Counted from the first letter of the stretch, positions 46,101 to 56,590 are shown. The stretch: 64,000 nt of DNA from Anolis sagrei (GCF_037176765.1 NC_090025.1:91781006-91845005), one strand, 5' to 3'. The notes: generated from the letters alone by a model not told the origin. Numbers and translations: made by a program.

Positions 46101-49100
46101 TGTTGATCATTAAATTGGTTTTATTGATTATGATATATAACTTGCTTGTTTTAATTGTTTATAATTGCTATTGATACATGTTTTATCTTATTGTTTGTTG
46201 TTGGCATCGAATTGTGCCTTTTGTAAGCCGCCCTGAGTCCCCCCTCGGGGGTTGAGAAGGGCGGGGTAGAAGGGCGCGAAATAAATAAATAAATATACAT
46301 AAAGGAGGGTTATACACGAAGGAGGCACGAACATTGGAGGAAGGAACATCAACAATTTAAGATATGTCGACAACACCATACTGCCAACAGAAACTAGCAA
46401 AGACTTGGAACAATTACTGAACAAAGTCAAGGAATAAAGTGCAATCTTTAAAAAAATTTAATGATCAGGGACAATTCACATCGTTTTAAAGTAGACAATG
46501 AAGACATTGAAATGGTTCCATAGCTTGGCTCGATCATTAATCAGAATGGAGACTAAGCAATCAGAAAAACACCAGGATTTGGAAGAACTAGGCAAGATCC
46601 TGAGTCTTAAAGATATATAATTGAATACTAAGATTAAGACTGTCCCAGCCATCATATTTCTCATTTCTGTGTGTGGTTGTGAAAGCTGAATGGTGGAAAC
46701 TGATAAGAAGAGAATACATTTGAGAAAAGTTATATGGAAAATACAGGGATACCATGGACTGACAAAAAGACATAAATACCATATTTTCCGGCCTATAAGG
46801 CGACTTTTTAAACCTTGAAAATCCTTTCAAAAGTTGGGGGTCGTCTTCGTCTTCCAGATGTTCACAATATTTACTGAAGTGCAAACTAAATATTTTTATA
46901 TGACAGAAGTTTAACTTGAAAGCTCTTATTTACCCAGGGCCCCCCTTCCTCTTTTCTGATCCCTTTTCCCCTTTTAACAATTAAACATCACCTGGCTGTA
47001 TTCTTGAGAAACTCTAAAACAATTCAAGCTGTCACAGTGATTTAAGGTCGAAGACAAGTCAATATGTGACCCAGTAAACATGTGCCATTCCAAATGCTAC
47101 ATTTCTGATGGATTAGGGTCCAGTCTGCCCCTCTCTTCTGATAGGAGATCCTGATTTATAAAGACTGCATATAGATAAAAATTCTAGAAATGTTTTACCT
47201 TCACTTCAGTACTCATAATACAAAGCCTGATTTCTATTTGCATGCAAACTTCTGTGTCAACATAAATGTAATCTGAACAATTTAAAGTCTGCTTTCATAC
47301 TTGCCAGCATGATGTAAAGGACCCAGAGTGTAAATGAAATTCAAGGGAGGAAGAACAACTGTAATGTACAATGTAATGTACAATGTCCCTCTCATAGGTA
47401 CCAGCATTTCATAAGCATTTGAATTAAAATTACCATATTGAAATAAAATTTGATTTGGTGTGCATTGGAAGAGAGGTGGTCTTATATGGCAAGTATATCC
47501 CAAAATCTATATTTTAACTGGAAATGTTGGGGGTCGTCTCATATGCCCAGTTGTCTTATACGCCGGACAATACGATAACTGTCCATAAAAGCCAAGGTGA
47601 CAAAACTGTATAATTTTAGCTATACCATGAGAAAACATGACTCACTAGAAAAGACAACAATGCTCAGTAAGGTAGAAGAAAGCAAGAAAGAAGGAAAACT
47701 ACATTGCAGATGGATAGATTCAATCAAGGATGCTATAGCTATAGTCTGCAATACTGGGGTTGATGATGGGATCACTTGGAGGTCTCTCTCATTCATGATT
47801 GAAGTTGACTTAATGGCAGTTAACAACAATGGATATTTGATCAAAAAAGTCCAATTCTGCACTGTTTATCTTTACACTTTGGAATCGTGTAGCCTTCCAG
47901 ATGCTGCTGGAATGCAGTTCCCATTTAGTCAATCACTGAGTCCCAAGGTCTCATTAACATTAAAATATATCATTGCTACAATCAGGTACCTATGTACTAA
48001 CGATCTTTCACATCTCTGATACTCCGCTACATTGTAAAGCCATGAAAGTGTCTTAAAAAGTAGGTGTGTGTTAGGTATTATGCACTGCACAGCATCAGAA
48101 ACTGAAGTGAATTTCAGACACCCAAAATCTTCTAGTAATTGTATTCTACAAATAGCTGTAGATGATTTATAGGTTAAGCACTGTGAGGATTATTGGCCAG
48201 CTTATTGTCATATATTTTGACAGAATTACGGACTTCTTTAGAAGAGCACCAGTCTGCTTTGGAGCTAATAATGAGCAAATACAGAGAGCAGATGTTTCGA
48301 CTACTCATGGCCAGCAAAAAGGATGATCCGGGTATAATTACAAAGTTGAAAGAGCAGCATTCTAAGGTAATATGTCTTTAAAATATATGTAAACCTGTTT
48401 TATTGCATGATTCTGAAGACTTTTACTTTCTGTTTATACTTGTTTAAAGATAGTTACGTTGCTAACCTTTTCTAATTTTATCTTTTTCATTATAAAATAG
48501 ACAGTGAGAGAGGGGTGACTTACACAGAAGAAGTAATGCATAGGAGAAAAGATGCTTAGGGATCTGACTTTCCCAATACTGTCATTTTGTTGCTACTTAT
48601 TTACATTGGTTGGAGGGCTGCATATTTTTGTATCAATTCACACAATTATGCAGCGGTAAGCAAATCTGATTCCTGCAAATGAGTTTGGTGATAAATACCT
48701 CAGACATAGCTTGCCATAATGTCAGTTAATTCCCCAAGGATTGAATGGAAAACCTTTACCATTTAGACACATTATATAGCGTATTCAAGTGCTGGATTTG
48801 CTTAAAACAGTAGTTTTTTTAACTTGTATATATAGCAAAAGTGCTGGATTTGTGTAGTGCAGGGGTCCCCAAATTATGGCCTGCCAAGGGCACTTATCCG
48901 GCCCGCGGAGAAGGAGCGCCCCCCCCCCCACACACACACAGTGCCCCTCCCTTGGCTGGTTCACGTTATCCGTCAGGCCCGATGGGCAGCGTGAGCCAGC
49001 CAAGGGCAGGTGCTTTACGCGAGGTGCTTTTACACGCGAGTAGGCTGTGCGGGGCTGCTCCTCCCTTGGCAGGCTCACACTGCTCATCGGGCCCGATGGG

Positions 49101-52100
49101 CAGCGTGAACCAGCCAAGGGCAGCTGCTCCGCGCGGCCTACTCGCGCGTAAAGCACCTCGCGCTTAAAATACGGGGCGGCTCCTCCTTTGGCAGGCTCAC
49201 GCTGCCCATCGGGCCGGATGGGCAGTGTGAGCCAGCCAAAGGCAGCTGCTCCGCCCGGCCTACTTGCGCGTAAAGCACCTCCCGCGTAAAGCACGGGGCG
49301 GCTCCTCCCTTGGCAGGCTCACGCTGCCCATCGGGCCCGATGGGCAGTGTGAGCCAGCCAAAGGCAGCTGCTCCGCACGGCCTACTCGCGCGTAAAGCAC
49401 CTCGCAAGGTGCTTTACATGTGAGTAGGCCACTCGGGGCTGCTCCTCCCTTGGCAGGCTCACGCTGCCCATCAGGCTCTATGGGCAGCATGAGCCAGCCA
49501 AGGGAGGCTGCCCCGGCGCTCCATGCAGTCATGCCGGCCACATGACCTTGGAGGTGTCTATGGACAACACCGGCTCTTCGACTTAGAAATGCAGATGAGC
49601 ACCACACCCCAGAGTCAGACACGACTGGACTTCATGTCAGAGGAAAGCCTTTAACTAGGAAAATTGTGGAAGATCCAGGGTAGGAGAAAGAACTCTTGTC
49701 TGTTGGAGGTAGGTATGATTGATTACCACCTTGATTACCATTTCATAGCCTGACAGTTTTTTGGGAGAATCCTTTGTTGAGAGGTGATTAGCTGGCCCTG
49801 ATTGTTTCTTGTCTGGAATTCCCCTGTGTTTGGGTGTTGTTCTTTATTTACAGTTATTATTTTCGAGTTTTTTAAATACTGGTACCCAGATTTTGTTCAG
49901 ACTAGAAATAGGAAGATTTCCCATTCTCTGCTACTGGAATTACTGCGTAAAGAGGGCTAGAAAGAACCCCCTCTAAGGGCCCTTCCACACAGCAAAATAA
50001 GATATGTGCATAGGAATTTTTTTATTGATTTAAAAAAAAATATATAGTTCAGCCCTCCAACGGTCTGAGGGACAGTGAACTGGCCCCCGGTTTAAAAAGT
50101 TTGAGGACCCCTGGTGTAGTGTGTCTTTTGTTGTATTGTATTTTTTTAAGATGATTACTGGAAATGGTGGCAACATATTTTAATACACACTAGTGTTTCC
50201 AAATAATTGTTTTGTTTTTCTGAGAGCTGATATCCCAAAAATATGATACACATTTAGAAAAGCATGAGTTGGGCAGACTTGTTTCTATAGTTTCTAAAGA
50301 CATTTTGAATGATTTCTTTATTGTTCCTTCTGAACTGACATGCCATCTTTATTGTTAGATGCAGTGGGATGTTACAAGCTTCTGGTTTTAATTTACTCTT
50401 TGGTTTAGGAGTTACAAGTACATGTGGACCAAATCACAGAAATGGCAGCAGTAATGCGCAAGGCAATTGATATTGATGAACAGCTGGGTTGCAAAGAGCA
50501 GGAACGTATTTTTCAACTTGAGGTAAGTATCAGACTCCACAGAAATGCAGAATAAATAACATAGATCTAAAATGATAAAATAATGAGGAAGTGAGAAGCA
50601 GTGTGAGTGTTGGGCTATGACTCCAAAGACCAGAATTTGAATCCCTGCTCAGCCATAGAAACTCACTGCCTGACTTGGGGCACACCCTCTCAGCCTCAGA
50701 GAAAGGCAAAGGCAAATTCCCTCTAAACAGATCTTACTAAGCCAACTTCACAGTAGTCAGAAACAACATGAAGCCAAGTGAGAAATAGAAATACCATTCA
50801 GTATCTTCCTATTTCAGGTTTGTCTTTATTATAGTTCCACAAGCAGTGACTCATATTCACGGTAGCCTCCCCTCAAGGGATGGGATTTGAAGTTGAAAAA
50901 CAGCTGTTCCTTTCCTGGTCAGCATCTACATGAGCCAGCCTCTGCATAACTATAAGGAGGGACTTGAAACATTAACTTTTTAACTAGCCTCAATTTATAT
51001 TAACACTAAACTTGCAAAATTGCTTACCTAGGGCAGCATCCTGCCTGTACAGTTACCAACAGTGAGAAGCCCATAAGCCATTCATGATCACAGAAGCCCC
51101 TTATTTAGTCATGTAGGAACAGATATGCTGATTCTGATACTGGAAATGACATATAGATGTTATGATTGGCCTCTGATATATTTATTTTCTACTAGCTGTC
51201 CCCTGCCACGCGTTGCTGTGGCCCACATGGGGGTTCAGTGTGGGAGGTTTGGCCCAATTCTATCATTGGTGGTGTTCAGAATGTTCTGTGATTTTAGGTG
51301 AACTATAAATCCCAGCAACTACAACTCCCAAGTGTCAAGATTCTATTTTCCCCAAACTCCACCAGTGTTCACATTTCGGCATATTCAGTATTCTTGTAGA
51401 GTTTGGTCCAGATCCATCATTGTTTGAGTCCACAGTGATCTTTGGATGTAGGTGAACTACAACTCCAAAACCAAAGGACACTGCCCACCAAACCCTTCCA
51501 GTATTTTCTGTTGGTCATGGGAGAACTGTGTGCCAAGTTTGGTTCAATTCCACCATTGGTGGGGTTCAGAATGCTCTGTGATTGTAGGTGAACTATAAAT
51601 CCCAGCAACTACAACTCCCAAATGTCAAGATTCTATTTTTCCCTAAACTCCACCAGTGTTCACATTTGGGCATATTGAGTATTAGTGTAGAGTTTGGTCC
51701 AGATCCATCATTGTTTGAGTCCACAGTGATCTTTGGATGTAGGTGAACTACAACTCCAAAACCAAAGGACACTGCCCACCAAACCCTTCCAGTATTTTCT
51801 GTTGGTCATGGGAGAACTGTGTGCCAAGTTTGGTTCAATTCCATCGTTGATGGGGTTCAGAATGTTATTTGATTGTAGGTGAACTACAAATCCCAGCAAC
51901 TACAACTCCCAAATGACAAAATCAATTTTTTTGAGTGGAGAACATACATTGGGTTGTTAGGTGTATTGTGTCCAAATTTGATGCCAATTGCCCCAGTGGT
52001 TTTTGAGTTCCGTGAATACCACAAACGAACATTATAGTTTTATTTATATAGATATTTTATCTTACCCTTAGAAGCATACAATTTGGCAGTCTTAAATACT

Positions 52101-53626
52101 GTGATTTGTATGAAGTATTTTTCTTTCCTAAAACCCTCATTATTTGGTATATACAAATTTTCTTCCAGTGCATTCATAGTAATTTGAGTTTAAACTGGTT
52201 GATCCTATTGCTTCAAAGATACTCTGGAATGTAACTTGAGCCAACATACCTTTCAACATACTTATTTAATTGTATGTTTAGCTTAGAGAAAAGAAGGCTG
52301 GGAGGGGGCAAGCTTGTTTTCTGCTGCTCTGGAAACTATGATACAGAGCAGTGGATTCACATTGCAAGAAAAGAAATTCCATCTAACATTGCAAGAAAAG
52401 AAATTCCAGATGCAAGGCTTTTTCTATTTCTGCCCCTGCCTTATGGAATTCCTTGCCGCCCTATATGAGAGCCATGGGTGACTTAGGGCCTTTTACTCTA
52501 GCACAGTGATTCTCAACCTTGGGTCCCCAGATGTTTTTGGCCTTCAACTCCCAGAAATCCTAACAGCTGGTAAACTGACTGGGATTTCTGGGAATTGTAG
52601 GCCAAAAACATCTGGGGACCCCAGGTTGAGAACCACTGCTCTAGCACTTAAGACATGGCTTTTTACTAGAGCATTCGATCTCTTGTTAATTTTTGAATTC
52701 TGTATGTATGTATTTTATCTTTTACAATTTAGCTGTAAATCGCCTAGAGCATTCTCAGATGGAGGGCAATTAATAAGTAATTAAATATGATGATGATGAT
52801 GATGATGGAGCCCCCGGTGGCACAATGGGTTAAACACTTGTGCCAGCAGGACTGAAGACCGACAGGTCGGAAGTTCGAATCTGGGGAGAGCACAGATGAG
52901 CTTCCTCTGTCAGCTCCAGTTCCCCATGTGAGGACATGAGAGAAGCCTCCCACAGGGCCTCCCCGGAAGATCTCAAAGTCCTGGTGGGTTCATAGGCAGA
53001 GATGCAGTCGGATAGGTAGCTTGGGCCGGAACCGTTTAGGGCTTTAAAGGCCAATGCCAGCACTTTGAATTCAGCCCGGTAGCAGATCGGTAGCCAGTGG
53101 AGTTGGAGCAACAGGGGGGTTGTATGCTCCCTGCGCTCCGCTCCTGTTAAAATCATGGCTGCCGAGCGTTGGACTAGTTGGAGCTTCCGAGCTGTCTTCA
53201 AAGGCAACCCCACGTAGAGAGCGTTGCAGCGTTTTTTTGAGATTTTAAACAGAGACTGGATGGCCATCTGTTTGTGTGTGTGTGTGCTTTGATTAAGTTT
53301 TCCTGCATGGCAGGGGATTAGAATGGATGGCCCATATGGTCTCTTCTAATTCTGTAATTCTATTATTCTACATAAATAGAACTTTACGTCTTACCTTCTA
53401 AAATATATCCTTTGAGGATTTGCCGTCTTTAATAAATATTTTCCATGCTTTGTCTTCTTATTAAAAAACCCAGTATTTTTCTTGATTACAGCAGGAAAAC
53501 AAAGGACTGAGAGAGATCTTGCAGATAACCAGGGAATCATTCCTGAATCTTAAAGAAGATGCATCAGAAAGTACATCCCTGTCTGTATTAGTAACAAACA
53601 GCGACTTAAGCTTGAGAAAGAGTTGA
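41813..53626 (+). CDS. FGFR1OP2: FGFR1 oncogene partner 2 (SIKE family), complete coding region
   Basis: Five coding exons give 214 codons, matching the shorter human isoform: 41813-41947, 45686-45803, 48224-48366, 50409-50522 and 53492-53626. The protein is almost entirely coiled coil ([20 protein letters not shown] to [10 protein letters not shown]), belongs to the SIKE family and is a subunit of STRIPAK phosphatase-kinase complexes in the cytoplasm. All exons have GT-AG borders and matching phases. The ATG lies two bases after the acceptor TTTTTTAG, so exon 1 is non-coding. The 38-residue exon of the long human isoform (IDMVHRNKSEGFF) is not found between 48367 and 50408. The gene is head to head with INTS13 and convergent with TM7SF3. 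Its introns are packed with LINE, hAT and SINE copies. Confidence 0.98.
41966..42140 (-). mobile_element. L2-like LINE 3' end
   Basis: TTTTTATTTATTTATTTCG, then CCCTGCCCTTCTCACCCC and CAGGGCGGCTTCCAAATGG, in reverse orientation. Confidence 0.78.
42640..42852 (-). mobile_element. tRNA-derived SINE
   Basis: The reverse strand reads GAGCCAACATGGTATAGTGG, then AGGTTCAAATCCCCACTTGG, then CAGTCTCTCAGCCTCAGAGG, a squamate tRNA SINE ending near ACTTGAAGGTACACAGGG. Old copy. Confidence 0.78.
43086..44742 (-). mobile_element. L2-clade LINE, longest copy (part of reverse transcriptase)
   Basis: Minus frames read [20 protein letters not shown], then [20 protein letters not shown], then [20 protein letters not shown], then [13 protein letters not shown], and the usual C-terminus. 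The polymerase box normally written YADD is YAND here, so a catalytic aspartate is lost. The 3' end is a TAA repeat at 43088-43121. Confidence 0.93.
44763..45200 (-). mobile_element. L2-related LINE 3' end, different subfamily
   Basis: The minus frame reads [20 protein letters not shown] then [13 protein letters not shown]. It lies beside the long L2 copy. Confidence 0.8.
45686..45803 (+). CDS. FGFR1OP2: FGFR1OP2 coding exon 2 (residues 46-84)
   Basis: [20 protein letters not shown] then [19 protein letters not shown]. Acceptor ATTTCAG, donor G|GTTAGT. Confidence 0.98.
45870..46292 (+). mobile_element. L2-clade LINE 3' end (GGATATGGGACCAGG subfamily)
   Basis: GCAGGGCCTTCTCGGTGGTG to GCCGCCCTGAGTCCCCCC, then AAATAAATAAATAA. 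It starts about 67 bases after FGFR1OP2 coding exon 2. Confidence 0.88.
46305..47862 (+). mobile_element. Old BovB LINE split by a DNA transposon
   Basis: Diverged BovB ORF2 sequence. The right part reads [20 protein letters not shown], matching the BovB segment HIMRRHDSLEKT. The left part aligns with the region just before it. A TIR element occupies 46777-47573 between them. Confidence 0.8.
46777..47573. mobile_element. DNA transposon with CCGGCGTATAAG ends
   Basis: Left end TACCATATTTTCCGGCCTAT, right end reverse complement CGTATTGTCCGGCGTATAAG. Subterminal GGGGGTCGTCTT motifs occur on both sides. About 800 bp with no coding capacity. The target duplication is not clear. Confidence 0.75.
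48224..48366 (+). CDS. FGFR1OP2: FGFR1OP2 coding exon 3 (residues 86-132)
   Basis: [20 protein letters not shown] then [14 protein letters not shown]. Acceptor TTGACAG, donor AAG|GTAATA. Confidence 0.98.
48905..49510. repeat. CpG-rich minisatellite, units near 120 bp, each palindromic
   Basis: About five units. Each has a stem such as CTCACGCTGCCCATCGGGCC followed by its reverse complement, then GTAAAGCACCTCGCG spacers. It is among the most CpG-dense DNA in the window. The long frames across it on the minus strand are by-products of the repeat. Confidence 0.88.
49512..49655 (+). mobile_element. Sauria-type SINE 3' part
   Basis: GGCGCTCCATGCAGTCATGC to CAGACACGACTGGACTTCAT, matching the 3' half of the SINE at 5954-6290. 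Confidence 0.9.
49656..49905 (-). mobile_element. Old Penelope-like 3' region fragment
   Basis: AACTCTTGTCTGTTGGAGGT and TTTGTTGAGAGGTGATTAGC, then TTTAAATACTGGTACCCAG, aligning with the corresponding stretch of the copy at 34794-35436. Confidence 0.72.
50409..50522 (+). CDS. FGFR1OP2: FGFR1OP2 coding exon 4 (residues 133-170)
   Basis: [20 protein letters not shown] then EQERIFQLE. It joins exon 3 directly in phase 0, as in the short isoform. Confidence 0.98.
50588..50785 (+). mobile_element. tRNA-derived SINE, same family as 42640-42852
   Basis: AGTGTGAGTGTTGGGCTATG, then CAGAATTTGAATCCCTGCTC, then CTCTCAGCCTCAGAGAAAGG. It lies about 65 bases after FGFR1OP2 coding exon 4. Confidence 0.78.
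51191..52058 (+). mobile_element. Unnamed interspersed repeat with a 291-bp internal duplication
   Basis: Begins ACTAGCTGTCCCCTGCCACG and ends GTTTTATTTATATAGATA. The segment from about 51250 recurs 291 bases later with high identity (GTTTGGTCCAGATCCATCAT in both), and a partial third unit follows. No coding frame. A fragment also occurs at 40192-40312. Confidence 0.75.
52405..52800 (+). mobile_element. Old L2-related 3' end with hAT inside
   Basis: GCACTTAAGACATGGCTTTT and TGTAAATCGCCTAGAGCATT, ending in an ATG repeat. The left part is separated by the hAT copy at 52504-52638. Confidence 0.65.
52504..52638. mobile_element. hAT miniature, same family as 24564-24698
   Basis: 135 bp with ends CAGTGATTCTCAACCTTGGG and CAGGTTGAGAACCACTG. 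The duplication CTCTAGCA is at 52496-52503 and 52639-52646. Confidence 0.93.
52806..52945 (+). mobile_element. tRNA-derived SINE head, different body
   Basis: GGAGCCCCCGGTGGCACAAT, then GGTCGGAAGTTCGAATCTGG, then GATGAGCTTCCTCTGTCAGC. The head resembles the SINE at 5954 but the body does not. Cut off by an L2. Confidence 0.8.
52946..53228 (-). mobile_element. L2-clade LINE fragment
   Basis: The minus frame reads [20 protein letters not shown], then [20 protein letters not shown]. Confidence 0.9.
53492..53626 (+). CDS. FGFR1OP2: FGFR1OP2 last coding exon (residues 171-214)
   Basis: [20 protein letters not shown], then [14 protein letters not shown] and TGA. Acceptor TTGATTACAG. Confidence 0.98.
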   Translation, partial: QENKGLREILQITRESFLNLKEDASESTSLSVLVTNSDLSLRKS

Positions 53627-54530
53627 AGATCCTATGGAGACTTTACACCCACTTGTCAAATTACTGTTTTTGTATATGCCATTGAGAAGTTAATGCATCC
53701 TAAATCTGATTCATTTGATACTTTTTATACCATGTACAGTACATTCAAATGACTTGTTTAAATTTGTCCTTCGTGTCCAATGTTAGTTTGCTGCCGTATT
53801 CGGACATTTGGGCTGCGTAGGTATTTATGGGGCACTTTGAATCCAATATTGACCACACACATTTCTCATGTATTAAGGAGTTAATGCCTCGTATCATGAT
53901 TTTTAAAGGAGTCTGGGTGATGCAAGTTATCCTCCATTTTTATCTTCAAAAACCCGAGGAGTAGAAACTGGTTCCAGGTCACCAGTGCGTTTCATGGTTT
54001 AATAAGAACTTCAACCTGGCTTACCCTAGTCATCCACTGTAACCACTACTCCGTGCTAGTTGTCTTATATCAGCCTACAGTTTTCCTGACAATGGTACCT
54101 CTATTGGGGCTATTTAATTTACATAGGGCACATTCACCTAATTTATACGCATAAATGCTAAACATTTGAGTATCTTTCATTTTGGTTCTTGTGGGTTTTT
54201 TCGGGCTATAGAGCCATGTTCTAGAGGCATTTCTCCTGACGTTTCGCCTGCATCTATGGCAAGCATCCTCAGAGGTTGAGAAGGACCTTCTCAACCTCTG
54301 AGGATGCTTGCCATAGATGCAGGCGAAACGTCAGGAGAAATGCCTCTAGAACATGGCTCTATAGCCCGAAAAAACCCACAAGAACCTAGTGATTCCAGCC
54401 ATGAAAGCCTTCGACAATACATCTTTCATTTTGATCTTTATTATTGATCCTGGTTTGTTTATGCCCGAGATGATCTCATAGTAAATATATATTTAAAATA
54501 AAGTGTTCCCAATTTAAATATGTGGTCTAT
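53627..54530 (+). other. FGFR1OP2: FGFR1OP2 3' untranslated region
   Basis: Runs from the stop to an AATAAA at 54497-54502, the first strong polyadenylation signal. It includes the Penelope palindrome at 54184-54386. A longer 3' end beyond 54530 is possible. Confidence 0.65.
54185..54420. mobile_element. Penelope-end palindrome in the FGFR1OP2 3' UTR
   Basis: GTTCTTGTGGGTTTTTTCGG runs to GGTTGAGAAGG and then, after one A, returns as its exact reverse complement. It ends with the full terminus TTCATGG-type sequence in reverse. ATCTTTCATTTTG is duplicated at 54172-54184 and 54421-54433. Confidence 0.92.
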
Positions 54531-55287
54531 TACCAAAACGGCATCAGTTTTGGAACTTTATTTTGTTTGGATGTATGAAAAAAAAAACTATTGAAATATA
54601 ATTGACTGATGTATATCTCATTAGTGTTTATTACCAGACAATTTGATTTGTGCTCCAATGGAGAAAGAACTTCTGATTTTCCAAGAGATCAGTTTTGTAT
54701 AACATCTTTTTTCCTTTTGGACAAGAGTGGAATTTCATGAAGCTTCTCCTTTTGTAACTTATAAAATATTTTTGTACATAGGAGTTCAACAAAAACTTAT
54801 TTTCTTTATATTTGGAGTGTAAAGTAGTTAACTATTCCTCTTGCATTTGATACAGTCCTGTCAGAATGCAGTGTCTTCTCCCAGAGTCTTATTTTGTAAA
54901 TGTGAAAATCTCCAATGTTGTAGAGTGAATGTTGTCGTTAATTCACCAGTAATTCTTTGGGGAGGAAAGCCTGAATAATGTAGGTGTATGTAATTGTGAC
55001 TGTCTATCAGAAATCTTTGGTTGTGTAGGTATTATTTTTCGTTGTCCAAAGCAGCCTAGCTAATGTTGACTTTGAATAACTTTCCTTCTGTGTGGCATGA
55101 CAAATTTCTTGCACTCATTTTTGTAATGCAGATGCTTGATGAGTGCAGAAGGGTGAGAATGCAACCTGTATAGTAAACTTATTTTTAACAGTAAATTGCG
55201 TTTTGGAAGTGCTTGAACCATTTCGGTTTGTCAAAAGTATGGTATCAACTGCAGAGTTTGTTTTACTATCTTTGCAATAGTCATCTT

Positions 55288-55468
55288 CGAATAGGCGTGT
55301 CAAACTCATTTTCACTGAGGGCCATCTCACCGTCATGGTTGCCTTCAAAGGGCAGGTTGTAATTGAAAAACGTATAAATGTTGCCCTGGCACTAAAAGCC
55401 TTGTGGGCCATATAGTAGGCCATATGGTAGGCTGAATTCAGCCCACAGGCCTTGCGTTTGACATACCT
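55288..55468. mobile_element. hAT-like element (GTGTCAAACTC ends)
   Basis: Left GGCGTGTCAAACTCATTTTC and right GGCCTTGCGTTTGACATACC are inverted. The interior GAGGGCCATCTCACCGTCAT is typical of a hAT miniature family. The target duplication is not clear. Confidence 0.65.
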
Positions 55469-55474
55469 TAGAAC

Positions 55475-56323
55475 CTTAATGGTGAACCTATGACACGTGT
55501 GTCAGCACTGACACACTTCACAATTTTTGATGACACATGTGGCCGCATACAGAGAAGTATGGGGCCACATGCCAAAGACATTTCATCCTCGACTCCTAAA
55601 TGGCCAGGTGCAGGAGCCAAGGATGAAACATTTGCTGTAGTGTAGTATAGACACTCTGCCTGAGGTCTGTAGGTCAAACAACAGAACTCTGGCACAGAGC
55701 ATCTAGTTCCGGGACTTCCTAGTTAGGCCGTTAGGGGATCTTTGACTTCAGTTCTGGCCAGCGGAGCAGGGAGCAGCGGAATGTCACAGGGGATGCATCT
55801 CTAGGGGCCCTGTGATCGCCATTAACAGCAACCACATAACCACAGCAACCATCGGGACCTGCTATCTCCACGATCGCATCTTCTCCTATGAATCTGTGTG
55901 TACCTTGAGATCATCTGGGGAGGCACTGCTCTCTCCCCCTCAACATGCCGTCTCAAACATGGTTGATGGGGACGAGGTAGAGGGCCTTCTCGGTGGTGGC
56001 ACCCTGGCTCTGGAACTAGGGAGATCAGACAGGCTCCCACTTTGTCCTCTTTCCGGATACAACTAAAAACCTGGATGTTCCAGTGTGCTTTTGATTAAGT
56101 AGTCCACCAGTAATTTTCCTGTCCCTACTTTAAGTTCAGCACTTTACATTGGCCCTCTTATTATCTACCTCAATACTTTTGATGACAATATTTCCAGCCC
56201 TGCCTACTTGATTGTTGCACTTCTCTTGCATTCCCTACAGAATGTATTGTAATTTTTGGGCTTGTCCCTTGTAAGCTGCCCCGAGTCCCCTCGGGGAGAT
56301 GGTTGGCGGGATATAAAAATAAA

Positions 56324-56357
<34 letters not shown>

Positions 56358-56590
56358 CATCCAATCTACTGTTCTAGGGTGTCTTGGATTTCTAATTGAC
56401 CATCCTTATTGAGATAAGTGAGGGGGAGTCTTGAAGAGGTGAGGGCATGTGCTATGGGTTCCATTTCCCACCATTGGAAAGAGTGGAAACTATTACGTTT
56501 TTTTCTCTCGAAGTGACACTCTATCTGAGTTATGCTGTGTTTTTTTGGCGAATTGTGACACACCAAGCTCAAAAGGTTGCCCATCACTGC
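55475..56590. mobile_element. hAT-like element carrying an L2 insertion
   Basis: Left CTTAATGGTGAACCTATGAC and right AAAAGGTTGCCCATCACTGC, with CTTAGAAC at 55467-55474 and 56591-56598. An L2 lies within. Confidence 0.78.
55800..56356 (+). mobile_element. L2-clade LINE 3' end with TTA repeat
   Basis: CATGGTTGATGGGGACGAGG, GGGCCTTCTCGGTGGTGGCA and GTAAGCTGCCCCGAGTCCCC, ending in a TTA repeat. Confidence 0.85.

Larger units (their letters stand above)
48860..50113. mobile_element. hAT element with internal CpG-rich minisatellite and nested insertions
   Basis: Ends CAGGGGTCCCCAAATTATGG and AAGTTTGAGGACCCCTG. The perfect 8-bp duplication GTGTAGTG lies at 48852-48859 and 50114-50121. Inside are a GC-rich tandem array (48905-49510), a SINE 3' part and an old Penelope piece. 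Confidence 0.92.
52268..53372 (+). mobile_element. Old CR1 LINE broken by a later cluster of insertions
   Basis: CR1 sequence at 52268-52404 ([18 protein letters not shown]) and its tail at 53234-53372 (TTTAAACAGAGACTGGATGG to TTCTATTATTCTA) flank an L2, a hAT miniature, a SINE head and a second L2. Confidence 0.72.

Noticed and set aside
48785-49407. Long minus-strand frames with repeated GSRCPSGPM wording
   Set aside because: They are produced by the GC-rich minisatellite and are repeats of the same unit, not a protein gene.
48905-49510. CRISPR-like array
   Set aside because: Units are joined without unique spacers and each is palindromic; the genome is vertebrate.
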